Part shown: positions 1 to 6,716 of the stretch, piece by piece
How positions within the stretch are numbered: position 1 is the stretch's first letter
How the letters are laid out: every line of letters begins with the position of its first letter
Assembly (NCBI GenBank): GCA_018901625.1
Contig: JAHIEM010000037.1
Span: forward strand, 1-20,182
Source: Nanobdellota archaeon
GTDB taxonomy: Archaea > Nanobdellota > Nanobdellia > Pacearchaeales > GW2011-AR1
Length of the DNA stretch: 20,182 bases
Direction of reading: 5' to 3'
Program-made: the position numbers and the translations under genes
The notes under the pieces: generated by a model
The model's input: only the letters and a program-made list of their open reading frames with translations
Told to the model about the DNA's origin: nothing
Databases searched by the model: none

Positions 1-1
1 T

Positions 2-187
2 GAATTATTCCATAAGCCTGATGTTATTAAGAACGCGGAGATAGATTTTCCTAAGACGGATGAAGATAAAGTTAGGAAGATTTTAGTTGACGAGTATGAA
101 TTTAGTTTAGAGAGAGTTAATTCGCAGCTTGAAAAATTGCATGAGTTTAGAGAGAAGAGAAAACAGAAAACTCTTTTCACTTTCTAA
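2..187 (+). CDS. fen: Flap endonuclease 1, C-terminal end (partial)
   Basis: The window opens inside this gene; only the last 61 codons are present, ending at TAA 185-187. The readable part starts ELFHKPDVIKNAEIDFPKTD and continues with FSLERVNSQL, which matches the C-terminal segment of archaeal/eukaryotic FEN1 (the LF..P.V and FS.ERV signatures). The last residues, QKTLFTF, form a PIP-box-like tail (Q-x-x-L-x-x-F) that in this family binds PCNA; the usual second terminal aromatic residue is missing. FEN1 cuts 5' flaps during Okazaki-fragment maturation and repair, which fits the clamp-loader genes further right. A 17-bp hairpin covers the final codons and the stop. The catalytic N-terminal and internal domains lie outside the window, so the call rests on the tail alone. 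Confidence 0.72.
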   Translation, partial: ELFHKPDVIKNAEIDFPKTDEDKVRKILVDEYEFSLERVNSQLEKLHEFREKRKQKTLFTF

Positions 188-221
188 TTAGACTTTTAGA
201 TACTAAAGTGGAAAGAGTTTT
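167..221 (+). terminator. Strong hairpin over the fen stop codon
   Basis: AAAACTCTTTTCACTTT (167-183) pairs with AAAGTGGAAAGAGTTTT (205-221): 17 pairs with one G-U wobble and a 21-base loop. It covers the last FEN1 codons and the stop. It may shape the 3' end of the transcript. Archaeal intrinsic termination mainly needs T-runs, so the terminator label is tentative. Confidence 0.4.
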
Positions 222-274
222 GAAAACGTTGTTTTAGGAATGTTATTATAAGTTATCCTTACAGAATAGAAAGG

Positions 275-284
275 TTTATAAATA
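275..284 (+). promoter_or_regulatory. TATA box of the Fic gene, flanked by a dyad
   Basis: TTTATAAATA is centred about 25 bases before the ATG at 304, predicting a leaderless transcript. Perfect 9-base arms AAGTTATCC (250-258) and GGATAACTT (290-298) flank the box and could be an operator, although one arm pair this far apart could arise by chance. Confidence 0.7.
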
Positions 285-303
285 TGTAGGGATAACTTTA
301 TTT

Positions 304-1242
304 ATGTATTTTAAAGATAAACTCGTGAAGGGCAGGAGATATAGGTATGCTGTAAAATCAGCCAGGTTGCCAGATGGAAGAGTTATTTCTCTCGAGAAGA
401 TATATAAAAAGGAAACTAAGAAGGAGCTTGAAGGCTTTTTTGAGAGAAGAGAGACGGAAGAAAATTTTAAATATGTGCTTGAGAATTTTGGAGAAGACTC
501 TATTTTTACAGAAGATGCCTTAAGAAAAATAGAAGAGATGAAATTAGGATACAGAAAAATTCTCAGGAAATTAAGCAGGCAAAGCTTAAGAGACCTTCTT
601 GACAGGTTCACTGTCAATTTTACATATGAAAGCAATGCCCTGGAGGGTAATTCGCTTACTCTGAAGGATGTAGCGATTGTAATGTTTGAGAATGCTTCAA
701 TTAAGGGAAAAGATTTGGGGGAAATATACGAGACTACAAATTCAAGAGTGGTTGTGGAAATGATGTTTAGGAATAAATTTGAAATTTCGCACGATAGCAT
801 AATTAAAATGCATAAACTTCTTGTAAAAGATACGGGAGTTGTTGCGGGCTATAAAAAACTCCCAAATTTCATCCTTGGAAGAAAGATTAATACTACTCCT
901 CCAGAGAAGGTTTATGAGGAGATGAGCAAGCTTATTGAGTGGTATAATCAAAACAGGGAAAAGACGCATCCAATTAAGCTTGCCGCACTATTTCACGGAA
1001 GGTTTGAGCAGATTCATCCATTTGAAGACGGAAATGGCAGGGTTGGAAGGTTATTAGTGAATGTTATCTTGCTGAAAAGCAAATATCCTCCGGTTATAAT
1101 CAGAAAATCCCAGAGATTATCTTATCTTAAAACACTGCAGGATTTTGATAAGAAGTATTCTAAAAATCTCGAGAGATTTATTCTGGAGAAGTTTAAAGAA
1201 ACTTACAGAAAGTTCTTTGAGGTTTATATTAAGTATCTTTAG
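304..1242 (+). CDS. Fic family protein (AMP-transferase type) with N-terminal inhibitory helix
   Basis: 312 aa. The Fic core motif HPFEDGNGRVGR lies at residues 238-249, with the catalytic His, the anion-binding DGNGR loop and the last Arg all intact. Fic enzymes usually transfer AMP from ATP to a hydroxyl group on a target protein. The segment SNALEG at residues 110-115 fits the [ST]xxxE[GN] inhibitory motif that blocks ATP binding, placed N-terminal to the Fic domain as in class II Fic proteins. A beta-hairpin flap (about 182-194) precedes the core. Residues 1-90 are charged and helical and I do not recognise them. No antitoxin partner gene is adjacent, consistent with inhibition in cis. 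ATG 304 is chosen because it lies 25 bases from the TATA box. The target is unknown. Confidence 0.9.
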   Translation: MYFKDKLVKGRRYRYAVKSARLPDGRVISLEKIYKKETKKELEGFFERRETEENFKYVLENFGEDSIFTEDALRKIEEMKLGYRKILRKLSRQSLRDLLDRFTVNFTYESNALEGNSLTLKDVAIVMFENASIKGKDLGEIYETTNSRVVVEMMFRNKFEISHDSIIKMHKLLVKDTGVVAGYKKLPNFILGRKINTTPPEKVYEEMSKLIEWYNQNREKTHPIKLAALFHGRFEQIHPFEDGNGRVGRLLVNVILLKSKYPPVIIRKSQRLSYLKTLQDFDKKYSKNLERFILEKFKETYRKFFEVYIKYL

Positions 1243-1257
1243 GAAGAAGACGCTGTT

Positions 1258-1848
1258 TTAGGGTTTGTTTATATCTTTATATGAGTCTAGCTTCTTCTTC
1301 TCTATTTCTGCAGATGTTTTCAGAACTGCGCCAATTTTTTCTACTTTCTCAATCTTTTCTGAGGTTTGTGCTCTTTTTAGGAAGACTTTTTTTATGATAG
1401 TCATAATCACTAAGATTACCAGCCCTGTGGCTATTGCTCCTGCTGCTGAGAGCCAGGTATTAGTCAGACTTCCTATCCATGATTCAATACCTCCTGAAAA
1501 CGAGTGCATTGCTATTGAGGTTATTAGGATTGAGCCTGTTATTGAGAATATCTTCTGTCTGACTAGTGTGCTTACTACTCCATTAATTACTAGGAAGAGA
1601 ACTATCCAAAAGAATATTGCCAAGCCAAATGTTAACCCAAACTCTAATTTTGTGCCGAGCAAAACCCACGAGATTACTTCAACTATCGGGTTAATCTTTT
1701 CTGTGGGGAGGTTTCCTGCAAGATTCTTTCCTGTGTCTCCTATGTTAGTTAGTGTTTGTTTTGCATCTGCTAGTGTTGTATCATTTTCTGCTAGCACGAG
1801 GGGAGAGATTAGCAGAAGAATTGCTGCTAAGATAAATATTTTCTTCAT
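1258..1848 (-). CDS. Signal-peptide membrane protein, subgroup A (paralogue 1 of 6)
   Basis: 196 aa, function not recognised. Residues 1-20 form a signal peptide (MKKIFILAAILLL... ending VLA-E). Hydrophobic spans follow at roughly 68-95, 100-118 and 131-153, then a Lys/Glu-rich helical tail that should be cytoplasmic. The segment GLTFGLAIFFWIVLFLVING resembles SWTFALNIYCLLLFLVILVL of the upstream gene, so these two form a subgroup within the cluster. Its ATG overlaps the stop of the upstream gene by four bases (1845-1848, ATGA), so the two are translationally coupled. It is the last gene of this leftward run and converges on the Fic gene. Confidence 0.75.
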   Translation of the reverse strand: MKKIFILAAILLLISPLVLAENDTTLADAKQTLTNIGDTGKNLAGNLPTEKINPIVEVISWVLLGTKLEFGLTFGLAIFFWIVLFLVINGVVSTLVRQKIFSITGSILITSIAMHSFSGGIESWIGSLTNTWLSAAGAIATGLVILVIMTIIKKVFLKRAQTSEKIEKVEKIGAVLKTSAEIEKKKLDSYKDINKP

Positions 1849-2570
1849 ATTCCTGCTCCGCCTGTTAGAGTATCTGTGAACTTTTCTGCTACTTTAACTT
1901 CTTCGTGCAGTGACTCTCTGTCTCTGTCTTGTTGCTTCTTTGCTCTTTTTTCTTTCCAGGAATCATATGATTTGCTAATTATTGTGAGTATCTGCGGGAA
2001 GAATACTAATACTACCAGCAAGACGAGACAGAAGATTACTATTGCTATCCAGCCATATGTGAATATTTTGTCCCATAACCACACTGCTGGTCTTACAATT
2101 ACGTTAAGGAAGAATTTGGTTTCTAGCAGGAATATGAATATTGCTAATCCGACTATCTTTGAGATAGTAATTGCTTTTTCTTTTGTTCCTTTTCCGAGAG
2201 ACATCAGCAGCTCAACTGGAACTCTTATGATTATTCCGTTTAAGACTAGGATTACTAAGAACAATAGTAAGCAGTAGATATTAAGAGCGAATGTCCAGGA
2301 GAGTTCTGGAACCATTCCAAAAACATAAACTAGCCAGGAAGCATTATTTTTTATCCAGAGGTTTATTGATTCTATTCTCTCTTCTGCCTTGCTTTTATAT
2401 TCAGTTGCTGTTCCTGTTATGTTTTCTGTGTGAATGCCTTCTTCATCTATTATTCCTGCAGTGTTATCTCTTAATCCTGCTGTTGGGTCAGGCATCTCTT
2501 CAGCTATTGCTAGAGAGATAAATCCGAGAAATAAAATTGCAAGAATGAATAATACACCTATCTTTTTCAT
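1845..2570 (-). CDS. Signal-peptide membrane protein, subgroup A (paralogue 2 of 6)
   Basis: 241 aa, function not recognised. A signal peptide covers residues 1-23 (ending AIA-EE). A short extracytoplasmic segment of about 50 residues contains possible glycosylation sequons (ENIT, NNAS). Hydrophobic spans lie at about 78-115, 134-152 and 173-195, followed by a highly charged helix (SYDSWKEKRAKKQQDRDRES) and a short Gly-rich end. It overlaps the next gene by ATGA. A TATA box at 2593-2601 is centred 27 bases from the ATG, so it has its own promoter separate from the gene at 2614-3357. The architecture (signal peptide, polytopic core, charged C-terminal tail) is shared with the rest of the cluster. 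Confidence 0.75.
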   Translation of the reverse strand: MKKIGVLFILAILFLGFISLAIAEEMPDPTAGLRDNTAGIIDEEGIHTENITGTATEYKSKAEERIESINLWIKNNASWLVYVFGMVPELSWTFALNIYCLLLFLVILVLNGIIIRVPVELLMSLGKGTKEKAITISKIVGLAIFIFLLETKFFLNVIVRPAVWLWDKIFTYGWIAIVIFCLVLLVVLVFFPQILTIISKSYDSWKEKRAKKQQDRDRESLHEEVKVAEKFTDTLTGGAGI

Positions 2571-2592
2571 TATAATCTTATTGCAGAGAAAG

Positions 2593-2601
2593 TATTTAAA
2601 C
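2593..2601 (-). promoter_or_regulatory. TATA box for the 1845-2570 gene
   Basis: Minus-strand GTTTAAATA is centred 27 bases upstream of ATG 2570, consistent with a leaderless two-gene transcript. Confidence 0.6.
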
Positions 2602-2613
2602 TTATTTTTTCTT

Positions 2614-3357
2614 TTATTTGGAATCGCCTAATGATTCTACCCTCTTCTTCTCGTATGCATTGAGCATTTGTTCTCTTTCTATAATTTCCGTTCCTGCCTC
2701 TTTTATATCTGCCATCTCTCCTTTAAACCACGCTTTTCTTATTGCTCCTATGAAAAAGAAGATGAATACTCCTGCGATTATTGCTGCGAAGTATGGAATT
2801 GTCTCTGCAGACAGCCATCCAGAACTTGTTGTAGCTATCTGGTATATGTATAATGCAAAGTAGTAGACTATATAGAATATCCACACAACTCTTCCAATCA
2901 ATGCACTTGCAACTTTAATAGAGAATACAAGGATGATTATGAATGGGATTATAGATAGAATTGCTGCTCCCATTGCTCCGTACTGAGTTCTTATTGCTTC
3001 TATGAAGTTTGATGGGAGGGCTAAAAGTGAGATTGCAGTTACTAGAAATGTTATTATGATTGTTAGTGCTCTCTTGCCCTTGAAAATCATGCCTATAGCT
3101 GAATATAGAATCATGTATAACAGTATTGCGAAGAAAACTCGTGTTAAAACTTCTTTATCTCCGAATAGGGGGGATAAAACTCCTCCAATAGACCCGAGTG
3201 CGCCTGAGATTGCGCTTTTTGTTGCAGATGCTGCGGTGTCATAGGTTGCAGTGTCTACGGTGCTGTCTGCAGCTAGAACAAATGGAGCTAAGAATGAACA
3301 TAATAGTAATCCTAGAATTGTGAAAGTAAAAATTCTGCCTGCAACCTCTCTTTTCAT
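2614..3357 (-). CDS. Signal-peptide polytopic membrane protein, subgroup B (paralogue 3 of 6)
   Basis: 247 aa, function not recognised. The signal peptide covers residues 1-29 (ending VLA-AD). A Ser/Ala/Thr-rich stretch leads into a LSPLFGDKEVLTR segment, which aligns with the (I/L)LGD...F..(R/K)IL segment of the next three paralogues. Five hydrophobic spans lie at about 72-92, 96-118, 126-148, 151-175 and 183-206, then a charged helical tail with IREAWF-like basic residues (IGAIRKAWFK). Subgroup B shares a layout of five spans, an invariant-looking WI.Y/F motif in span 4 and a basic helix after span 5. It has its own TATA box 26 bases from the ATG. Confidence 0.75.
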   Translation of the reverse strand: MKREVAGRIFTFTILGLLLCSFLAPFVLAADSTVDTATYDTAASATKSAISGALGSIGGVLSPLFGDKEVLTRVFFAILLYMILYSAIGMIFKGKRALTIIITFLVTAISLLALPSNFIEAIRTQYGAMGAAILSIIPFIIILVFSIKVASALIGRVVWIFYIVYYFALYIYQIATTSSGWLSAETIPYFAAIIAGVFIFFFIGAIRKAWFKGEMADIKEAGTEIIEREQMLNAYEKKRVESLGDSK

Positions 3358-3378
3358 AGAGATTATAGAAATGAGGTG

Positions 3379-3387
3379 TTTATAAAT
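3379..3387 (-). promoter_or_regulatory. TATA box for the 2614-3357 gene
   Basis: Minus-strand ATTTATAAA is centred 26 bases before ATG 3357; a leaderless transcript is likely. Confidence 0.65.
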
Positions 3388-3419
3388 ATTTTGTTTTTAG
3401 GTAGAATTCTCACTACTAG

Positions 3420-3460
3420 TTAAATAAAAAATAAAAAAATAAAAAAATAAAAAAATAAAA
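3420..3460 (-). terminator. T-rich repeat terminator
   Basis: Directly after the stop of the 3461-4243 gene, the minus strand reads as T-runs in near-identical 8-base units (TTTTTTAT, about four copies). Runs of T after a stop codon are the recognised intrinsic terminators of Archaea, and several in series make this a strong candidate. Confidence 0.7.
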
Positions 3461-4243
3461 TTATGCTTTAAGGTTTGCTTCTAGGCGTGTAATCTCTGCT
3501 TTCCAGTGTTTTCTCTCAGCATCTGAACCAGCACTTGCTAGTTCTGATCTTGCAGCTTTAATGTCTTTGTATACCTCTGCTTTTGACATTGCTTCCGCTC
3601 TTCCTAACTGTCTGTCGTATCTCGCTTTTCTCCATATCTTTTGGATACTTCCATCAAACCAGAATGCAATTCCACATGCAACTACAAATCCTATGTATAT
3701 CCAATTCCACCCACTTGTTTCAGGTCTGCTCCAGTTGTATATCCATAGTACGAATATTATCACGCCGTATACAACCCACATGACTCTTCTTGCTGTACTT
3801 GGAAGTTCCTTTCCGATGTAGAATAGTATTATGAAAGGCAAACCGAACAATATTACTGCTAACAGCGCACTTGAAGGTGTAGCTAGAGATTCTAAAAACC
3901 CGGCAGGCATGAATCTAATCCCGATAAGTGAGATGATTATGCCGATGGTCATATTTATCCATGGCTTTTCTCCAAATATCTTGACTCCTGCTAGAACTCC
4001 GTAAATTACAAGAGTTACCAGGGCTAAGACTAATATTCGAATAGCAAATTCATTTCCCTGAGACTTATAATCTCCAAGAATGTATTTCAGGACTGGTTCA
4101 GCAGCAGCAACACCGTAGTTAATTGCACTCTGAACATTGTTACTCACTGTTGCAGGAGTTATATCTGCAGCCATTACTGAAGCAGCCAGCATTGGAATTA
4201 GCATTAACAATAGAATACTGTAAACACCAATCTTTTTGTTCAT
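3461..4243 (-). CDS. Signal-peptide polytopic membrane protein, subgroup B (paralogue 4 of 6)
   Basis: 260 aa, function not recognised. The signal peptide covers residues 1-25 (ending VMA-AD). The conserved cluster elements are all present in order: YILGDYKSQGNEFAIRILVL, a short span with SLIGIRFMP, a span containing SSALLAVILFGLPFIILFY, RRVMWVVYGVIIFVLW, and WIYIGF...FDGSIQKIWRKA. The last 50 residues are strongly charged and look like a coiled coil (ERKHWKAEITRLEANLKA). Unlike most genes here it has a leader of about 40 bases with a perfect GGAGGT seven bases before the ATG, suggesting stronger or separately controlled translation. It is divergent from the next paralogue across a dyad-rich 176-base gap. 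Confidence 0.78.
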   Translation of the reverse strand: MNKKIGVYSILLLMLIPMLAASVMAADITPATVSNNVQSAINYGVAAAEPVLKYILGDYKSQGNEFAIRILVLALVTLVIYGVLAGVKIFGEKPWINMTIGIIISLIGIRFMPAGFLESLATPSSALLAVILFGLPFIILFYIGKELPSTARRVMWVVYGVIIFVLWIYNWSRPETSGWNWIYIGFVVACGIAFWFDGSIQKIWRKARYDRQLGRAEAMSKAEVYKDIKAARSELASAGSDAERKHWKAEITRLEANLKA

Positions 4244-4419
4244 TTTTAATACCTCCTTTCACTTGTCATCACTCAATGTGATTAACTTACTATCGTTGAT
4301 GGGTTTTATAAATGTTTTCTTTATCTGCCATCTGAGTTGAGTGATAAACTCGCTTTGGCAGAACTTTCTGTTCTGGGAAATTTCGAAATATTTATAAAGA
4401 GGCTAAAATTAGAAAGGGT
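4244..4419. promoter_or_regulatory. Divergent promoter region with several dyads
   Basis: Leftward: TATA 4304-4313, leader about 40 bases, Shine-Dalgarno GGAGGT (4251-4256 on the minus strand). Rightward: TATA TTTATAAA 4391-4398, centred 25.5 bases before ATG 4420. Dyads between them: ATCACTCAA/TTGAGTGAT (4268-4276/4337-4345), CTGCCA/TGGCAG (4325-4330/4356-4361) nesting GAGTT/AACTC (4334-4338/4347-4351), and CAGAAC/GTTCTG (4359-4364/4370-4375). They are candidate operators co-controlling both arms of the paralogue cluster. Confidence 0.6.
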
Positions 4420-5193
4420 ATGAAGAAAAGAGTGGTAGTGTTTTTATTGCTGTTAGTTAGTTCTATCTTTCTGTCCGGAGCAGCCTATGCTGCAGAGAGT
4501 ATGAGCACAAAACTTCCGAAGATTATGGATGACTTTGTGAGATTTATTGAACCTATTGCAGCTAATATTCTTGGGGATGTTCCGGGTGGAGAATGGTTCT
4601 TTGCCAAAATATTATTATTTGCCATGCTTCTTGCAATCATCTGGATTGCTTTAGACTCTGTCGCTTTATTCAATGAAAATACCTGGGCTCTTGCAATAGT
4701 TGCAATTGGGGCGTCTGTTCTTTCAATAAGGTTCATAGCTAATGATTGGATAGTTCAAACAATTATTCTGCCTTACTCTGTTCTGGGAGTTGCAATTAGC
4801 GCAGGAATTCCATTTATGATTTATTTTGTAATTGTTAATATGAAGATGAAAGACTCTCCTACAATAAGAAAGTTTGCGTGGATATTTTTTGCTGTGATAT
4901 TTGTAGGATTATACTTCTCAAGAGTGGACAAACTTGGAGATTTTGCATGGATATATCCTGCAACAGCTATTGCAGCATTTGCTGTTGCTCTTTTTGATGG
5001 TTCTATTAGCAGGGGTTTGGCTAAGATTAGTGCTGAGAAGGCTGTAACCAAAGCAAACTCTCACTTAATTGATAAGTTGAAAGAAGAGATTATTGAAGCT
5101 GGAAACCAGTTTGCAAAGGGAGCGATAACCAAGAAGAGGTATGATGAGAAGATGAAGGAGCTTAATAATAAGATTGTTGGTCTTAAGAAATAA
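4420..5193 (+). CDS. Signal-peptide polytopic membrane protein, subgroup B (paralogue 5 of 6)
   Basis: 257 aa, function not recognised. The signal peptide covers about residues 1-25 (ending AYA-AES). The core has ILGDVPGGEWFFAKILLF, then SVLSIRFIA, then LPYSVLGVAISAGIPFMIYF, IRKFAWIFFAVIFVGLYF and FAWIYPATA...LFDGSISRG, the same sequence of elements as in the 3461-4243 and 5238-6020 genes. The C-terminal 60 residues are a Lys/Glu-rich helix, probably cytoplasmic and coiled. The closest relative in the window is the following gene (PYSVLGVA.SAGIP identical but for one position). ATG 4420 lies 25.5 bases from a TATA box. Confidence 0.78.
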   Translation: MKKRVVVFLLLLVSSIFLSGAAYAAESMSTKLPKIMDDFVRFIEPIAANILGDVPGGEWFFAKILLFAMLLAIIWIALDSVALFNENTWALAIVAIGASVLSIRFIANDWIVQTIILPYSVLGVAISAGIPFMIYFVIVNMKMKDSPTIRKFAWIFFAVIFVGLYFSRVDKLGDFAWIYPATAIAAFAVALFDGSISRGLAKISAEKAVTKANSHLIDKLKEEIIEAGNQFAKGAITKKRYDEKMKELNNKIVGLKK

Positions 5194-5207
5194 AGATTTT
5201 TGATAAT

Positions 5208-5217
5208 ATTTATAAAC
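5208..5217 (+). promoter_or_regulatory. TATA box for the 5238-6020 gene
   Basis: ATTTATAAAC is centred 25.5 bases before ATG 5238, so this paralogue has its own leaderless promoter although it follows another rightward gene by only 44 bases. Confidence 0.65.
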
Positions 5218-5237
5218 ACTAGAAATCTAATTCTGAT

Positions 5238-6020
5238 ATGAAGTTTGATAAGAAAAGGGTGTTGCTATTATTTATTTTATCTTTTATGATTCTACTTTTA
5301 GGGTTGGTTTCTGCGAGAACATATTATTCTAGTTATTCTGGGGGCGGCTTTTATTCTGTTATCTACTGGTTTCAGGATAATGTCGGTTCGGTATTTGCAA
5401 TCTTCTTAGGCGGAACTGGAGACTTTTTGTTTGAGAGAATTTTATTACTCTTTGTTATGGTTTCTGTAATCTTTGTTATCTTAAGCAGGATAAAGATGTT
5501 CAAGGATAATCTTGCTGTTATGTGGATAGTTACCCTAGCTGTTTCTCTGCTCTCTACTAGATTTTTAGCTGACACAGAGTTTATGATTAATGTTCTGACA
5601 CCTTACAGTGTTCTTGGGGTGGCTCTGTCTGCGGGAATTCCTCTGCTTATCTATATCTTCTTTGTTCAGTCGTTTGAATCAGGAGTTGTTAGAAGAGTTT
5701 TGTGGATATTCTTTTTAGTTGTATTTGCTGGAATTTGGTATTCTAGATATGGCGAGCTCGGAGATGTATCATGGATTTATTTTATAACCGGTGTAATTGC
5801 TCTGATATTCTTCCTGGCTGACGGGACAATAAGGAGAGTGATGATAAAGGAAGAGATGAGGCAGATGGGATATGATAATCAGGAGAAATATTCAAGAGAC
5901 ATAAGGAGAGAGATAGACCAGGCACGAAAAGATTTAGATCACGATATTATAACAGAGGGACACTATAACCGGCTTGTGAGGAAACTGAGAAGCAAATTAA
6001 AGGCAATTAGTAGACACTAG
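5238..6020 (+). CDS. Signal-peptide polytopic membrane protein, subgroup B (paralogue 6 of 6)
   Basis: 260 aa, function not recognised. A signal or N-terminal anchor covers residues 1-26 (ending VSA-RT), followed by a Tyr/Ser/Gly-rich segment (YYSSYSGGGFYS). Family elements: FLGGTGDFLFERILLLF, SLLSTRFLAD, TPYSVLGVALSAGIPLLIYI, VVRRVLWIFFLVVFAGIWYS, and WIYFITG...LADGTIRRVM. A charged tail of about 65 residues ends the protein. The conserved PYSVLGVA.SAGIP span and the DG[ST]I motif at the membrane exit are the best family markers. No catalytic motif is visible. A structural, channel or secretion role is possible but not shown. Confidence 0.78.
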   Translation: MKFDKKRVLLLFILSFMILLLGLVSARTYYSSYSGGGFYSVIYWFQDNVGSVFAIFLGGTGDFLFERILLLFVMVSVIFVILSRIKMFKDNLAVMWIVTLAVSLLSTRFLADTEFMINVLTPYSVLGVALSAGIPLLIYIFFVQSFESGVVRRVLWIFFLVVFAGIWYSRYGELGDVSWIYFITGVIALIFFLADGTIRRVMIKEEMRQMGYDNQEKYSRDIRREIDQARKDLDHDIITEGHYNRLVRKLRSKLKAISRH

Positions 6021-6102
6021 CTAAAAATTTTGTATAATGATTAATTGACAGGGAGTTTATTTAGATTAAGAGGTAATTTGAAATCAATATACAATAATCA
6101 GA

Positions 6103-6357
6103 TTATTTCTTGCTCATTCTTTGGTATCCTACCACTTTCCTATGTTTTCCCTCTCCCTCATATATTGGGACTTCTTTTTCAACTTTGCTTGTTTTCGGGC
6201 CGAGAGTTAAAGCTATTCCCGCTATTATTATTGCTATTCCCCCAATCATTGTATATGCTGGCTTTATCTGCTCTGGAATTGGAATAACTTTTATAAATGG
6301 AAGCGCGAGAACAAACAATCCCACTGCTGCAATTGCATATCCAATGATTTTATTCAT
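6103..6357 (-). CDS. Small two-span membrane protein
   Basis: 84 aa, function not recognised. Two hydrophobic spans lie at about residues 3-24 and 33-54, separated by a Pro-rich turn (VIPIPEQIKPAY), then a charged cytoplasmic tail (KVEKEVPIYEGEGKHRKVVG). It is the third gene of a compact leftward operon; its ATG lies three bases after the stop of the 50-aa gene. It converges on the paralogue cluster and may belong functionally to it. Confidence 0.65.
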   Translation of the reverse strand: MNKIIGYAIAAVGLFVLALPFIKVIPIPEQIKPAYTMIGGIAIIIAGIALTLGPKTSKVEKEVPIYEGEGKHRKVVGYQRMSKK

Positions 6358-6360
6358 TTT

Positions 6361-6513
6361 TCATGGGAGTATGTAATTTCCAAGGATTGCGAGCAATACG
6401 GATATTGTTGCTGTTATTGGAATTAATTTATATTTTTTTAGAATTAATGGAATTAGGTTTATCAGAACTATTGTGCTGCCGATTATCACATTTTTTGGTA
6501 TTAGCTCTATCAT
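6361..6513 (-). CDS. 50-aa membrane peptide
   Basis: This very short gene (MIELIPKNVIIGSTIVLINL...) is mostly hydrophobic, with two possible spans and a central basic KKYK. Support comes from context: its ATG (6511-6513) overlaps the stop of the upstream 53-aa gene as ATGA, and its own stop is three bases before the next ATG. Function unknown. Confidence 0.5.
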   Translation of the reverse strand: MIELIPKNVIIGSTIVLINLIPLILKKYKLIPITATISVLLAILGNYILP

Positions 6514-6671
6514 GCTATTTTAGCTGCCCAGTTTACTATTGCCTCTACTAATAATCCTAGTGAAGCTAAAATCAATCCTAAACCTGATTGATTAGCGATG
6601 TATGAAATTCCTCCAGCTAGTAACAATATTCCCACTATTACATGAATAGATGCTTGGGATTTTTTATTCAT
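6510..6671 (-). CDS. 53-aa two-span membrane peptide
   Basis: First gene of the small operon: MNKKSQASIHVIVGILLLAG, then a second hydrophobic stretch (GLGLILASLGLLVEAIVNWA). It resembles a small helical hairpin with positively charged, probably cytoplasmic ends. The ATG follows AGAGGAAAG (Shine-Dalgarno-like), and a TATA element at 6708-6716 predicts a leader of about 16 bases. Function unknown. Confidence 0.5.
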   Translation of the reverse strand: MNKKSQASIHVIVGILLLAGGISYIANQSGLGLILASLGLLVEAIVNWAAKIA

Positions 6672-6707
6672 CTTTCCTCTTTTCTTGATTATATTAGTAT
6701 TATGCTG

Positions 6708-6716
6708 TTTTTAAAT
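6708..6716 (-). promoter_or_regulatory. TATA box of the small membrane-protein operon
   Basis: Minus-strand ATTTAAAAA is centred about 41 bases before ATG 6671, leaving room for the GAGG ribosome binding site. Confidence 0.5.

Noticed and set aside
1265..1879. Long frame on the plus strand opposite the membrane-protein genes
   Set aside because: It is the complement of a convincing signal-peptide membrane gene and has no promoter or family resemblance of its own.
3420..3460. Tandem-repeat locus of special function
   Set aside because: The A/T octamers directly follow a stop codon and read as T-runs on the coding strand, which is explained by termination.
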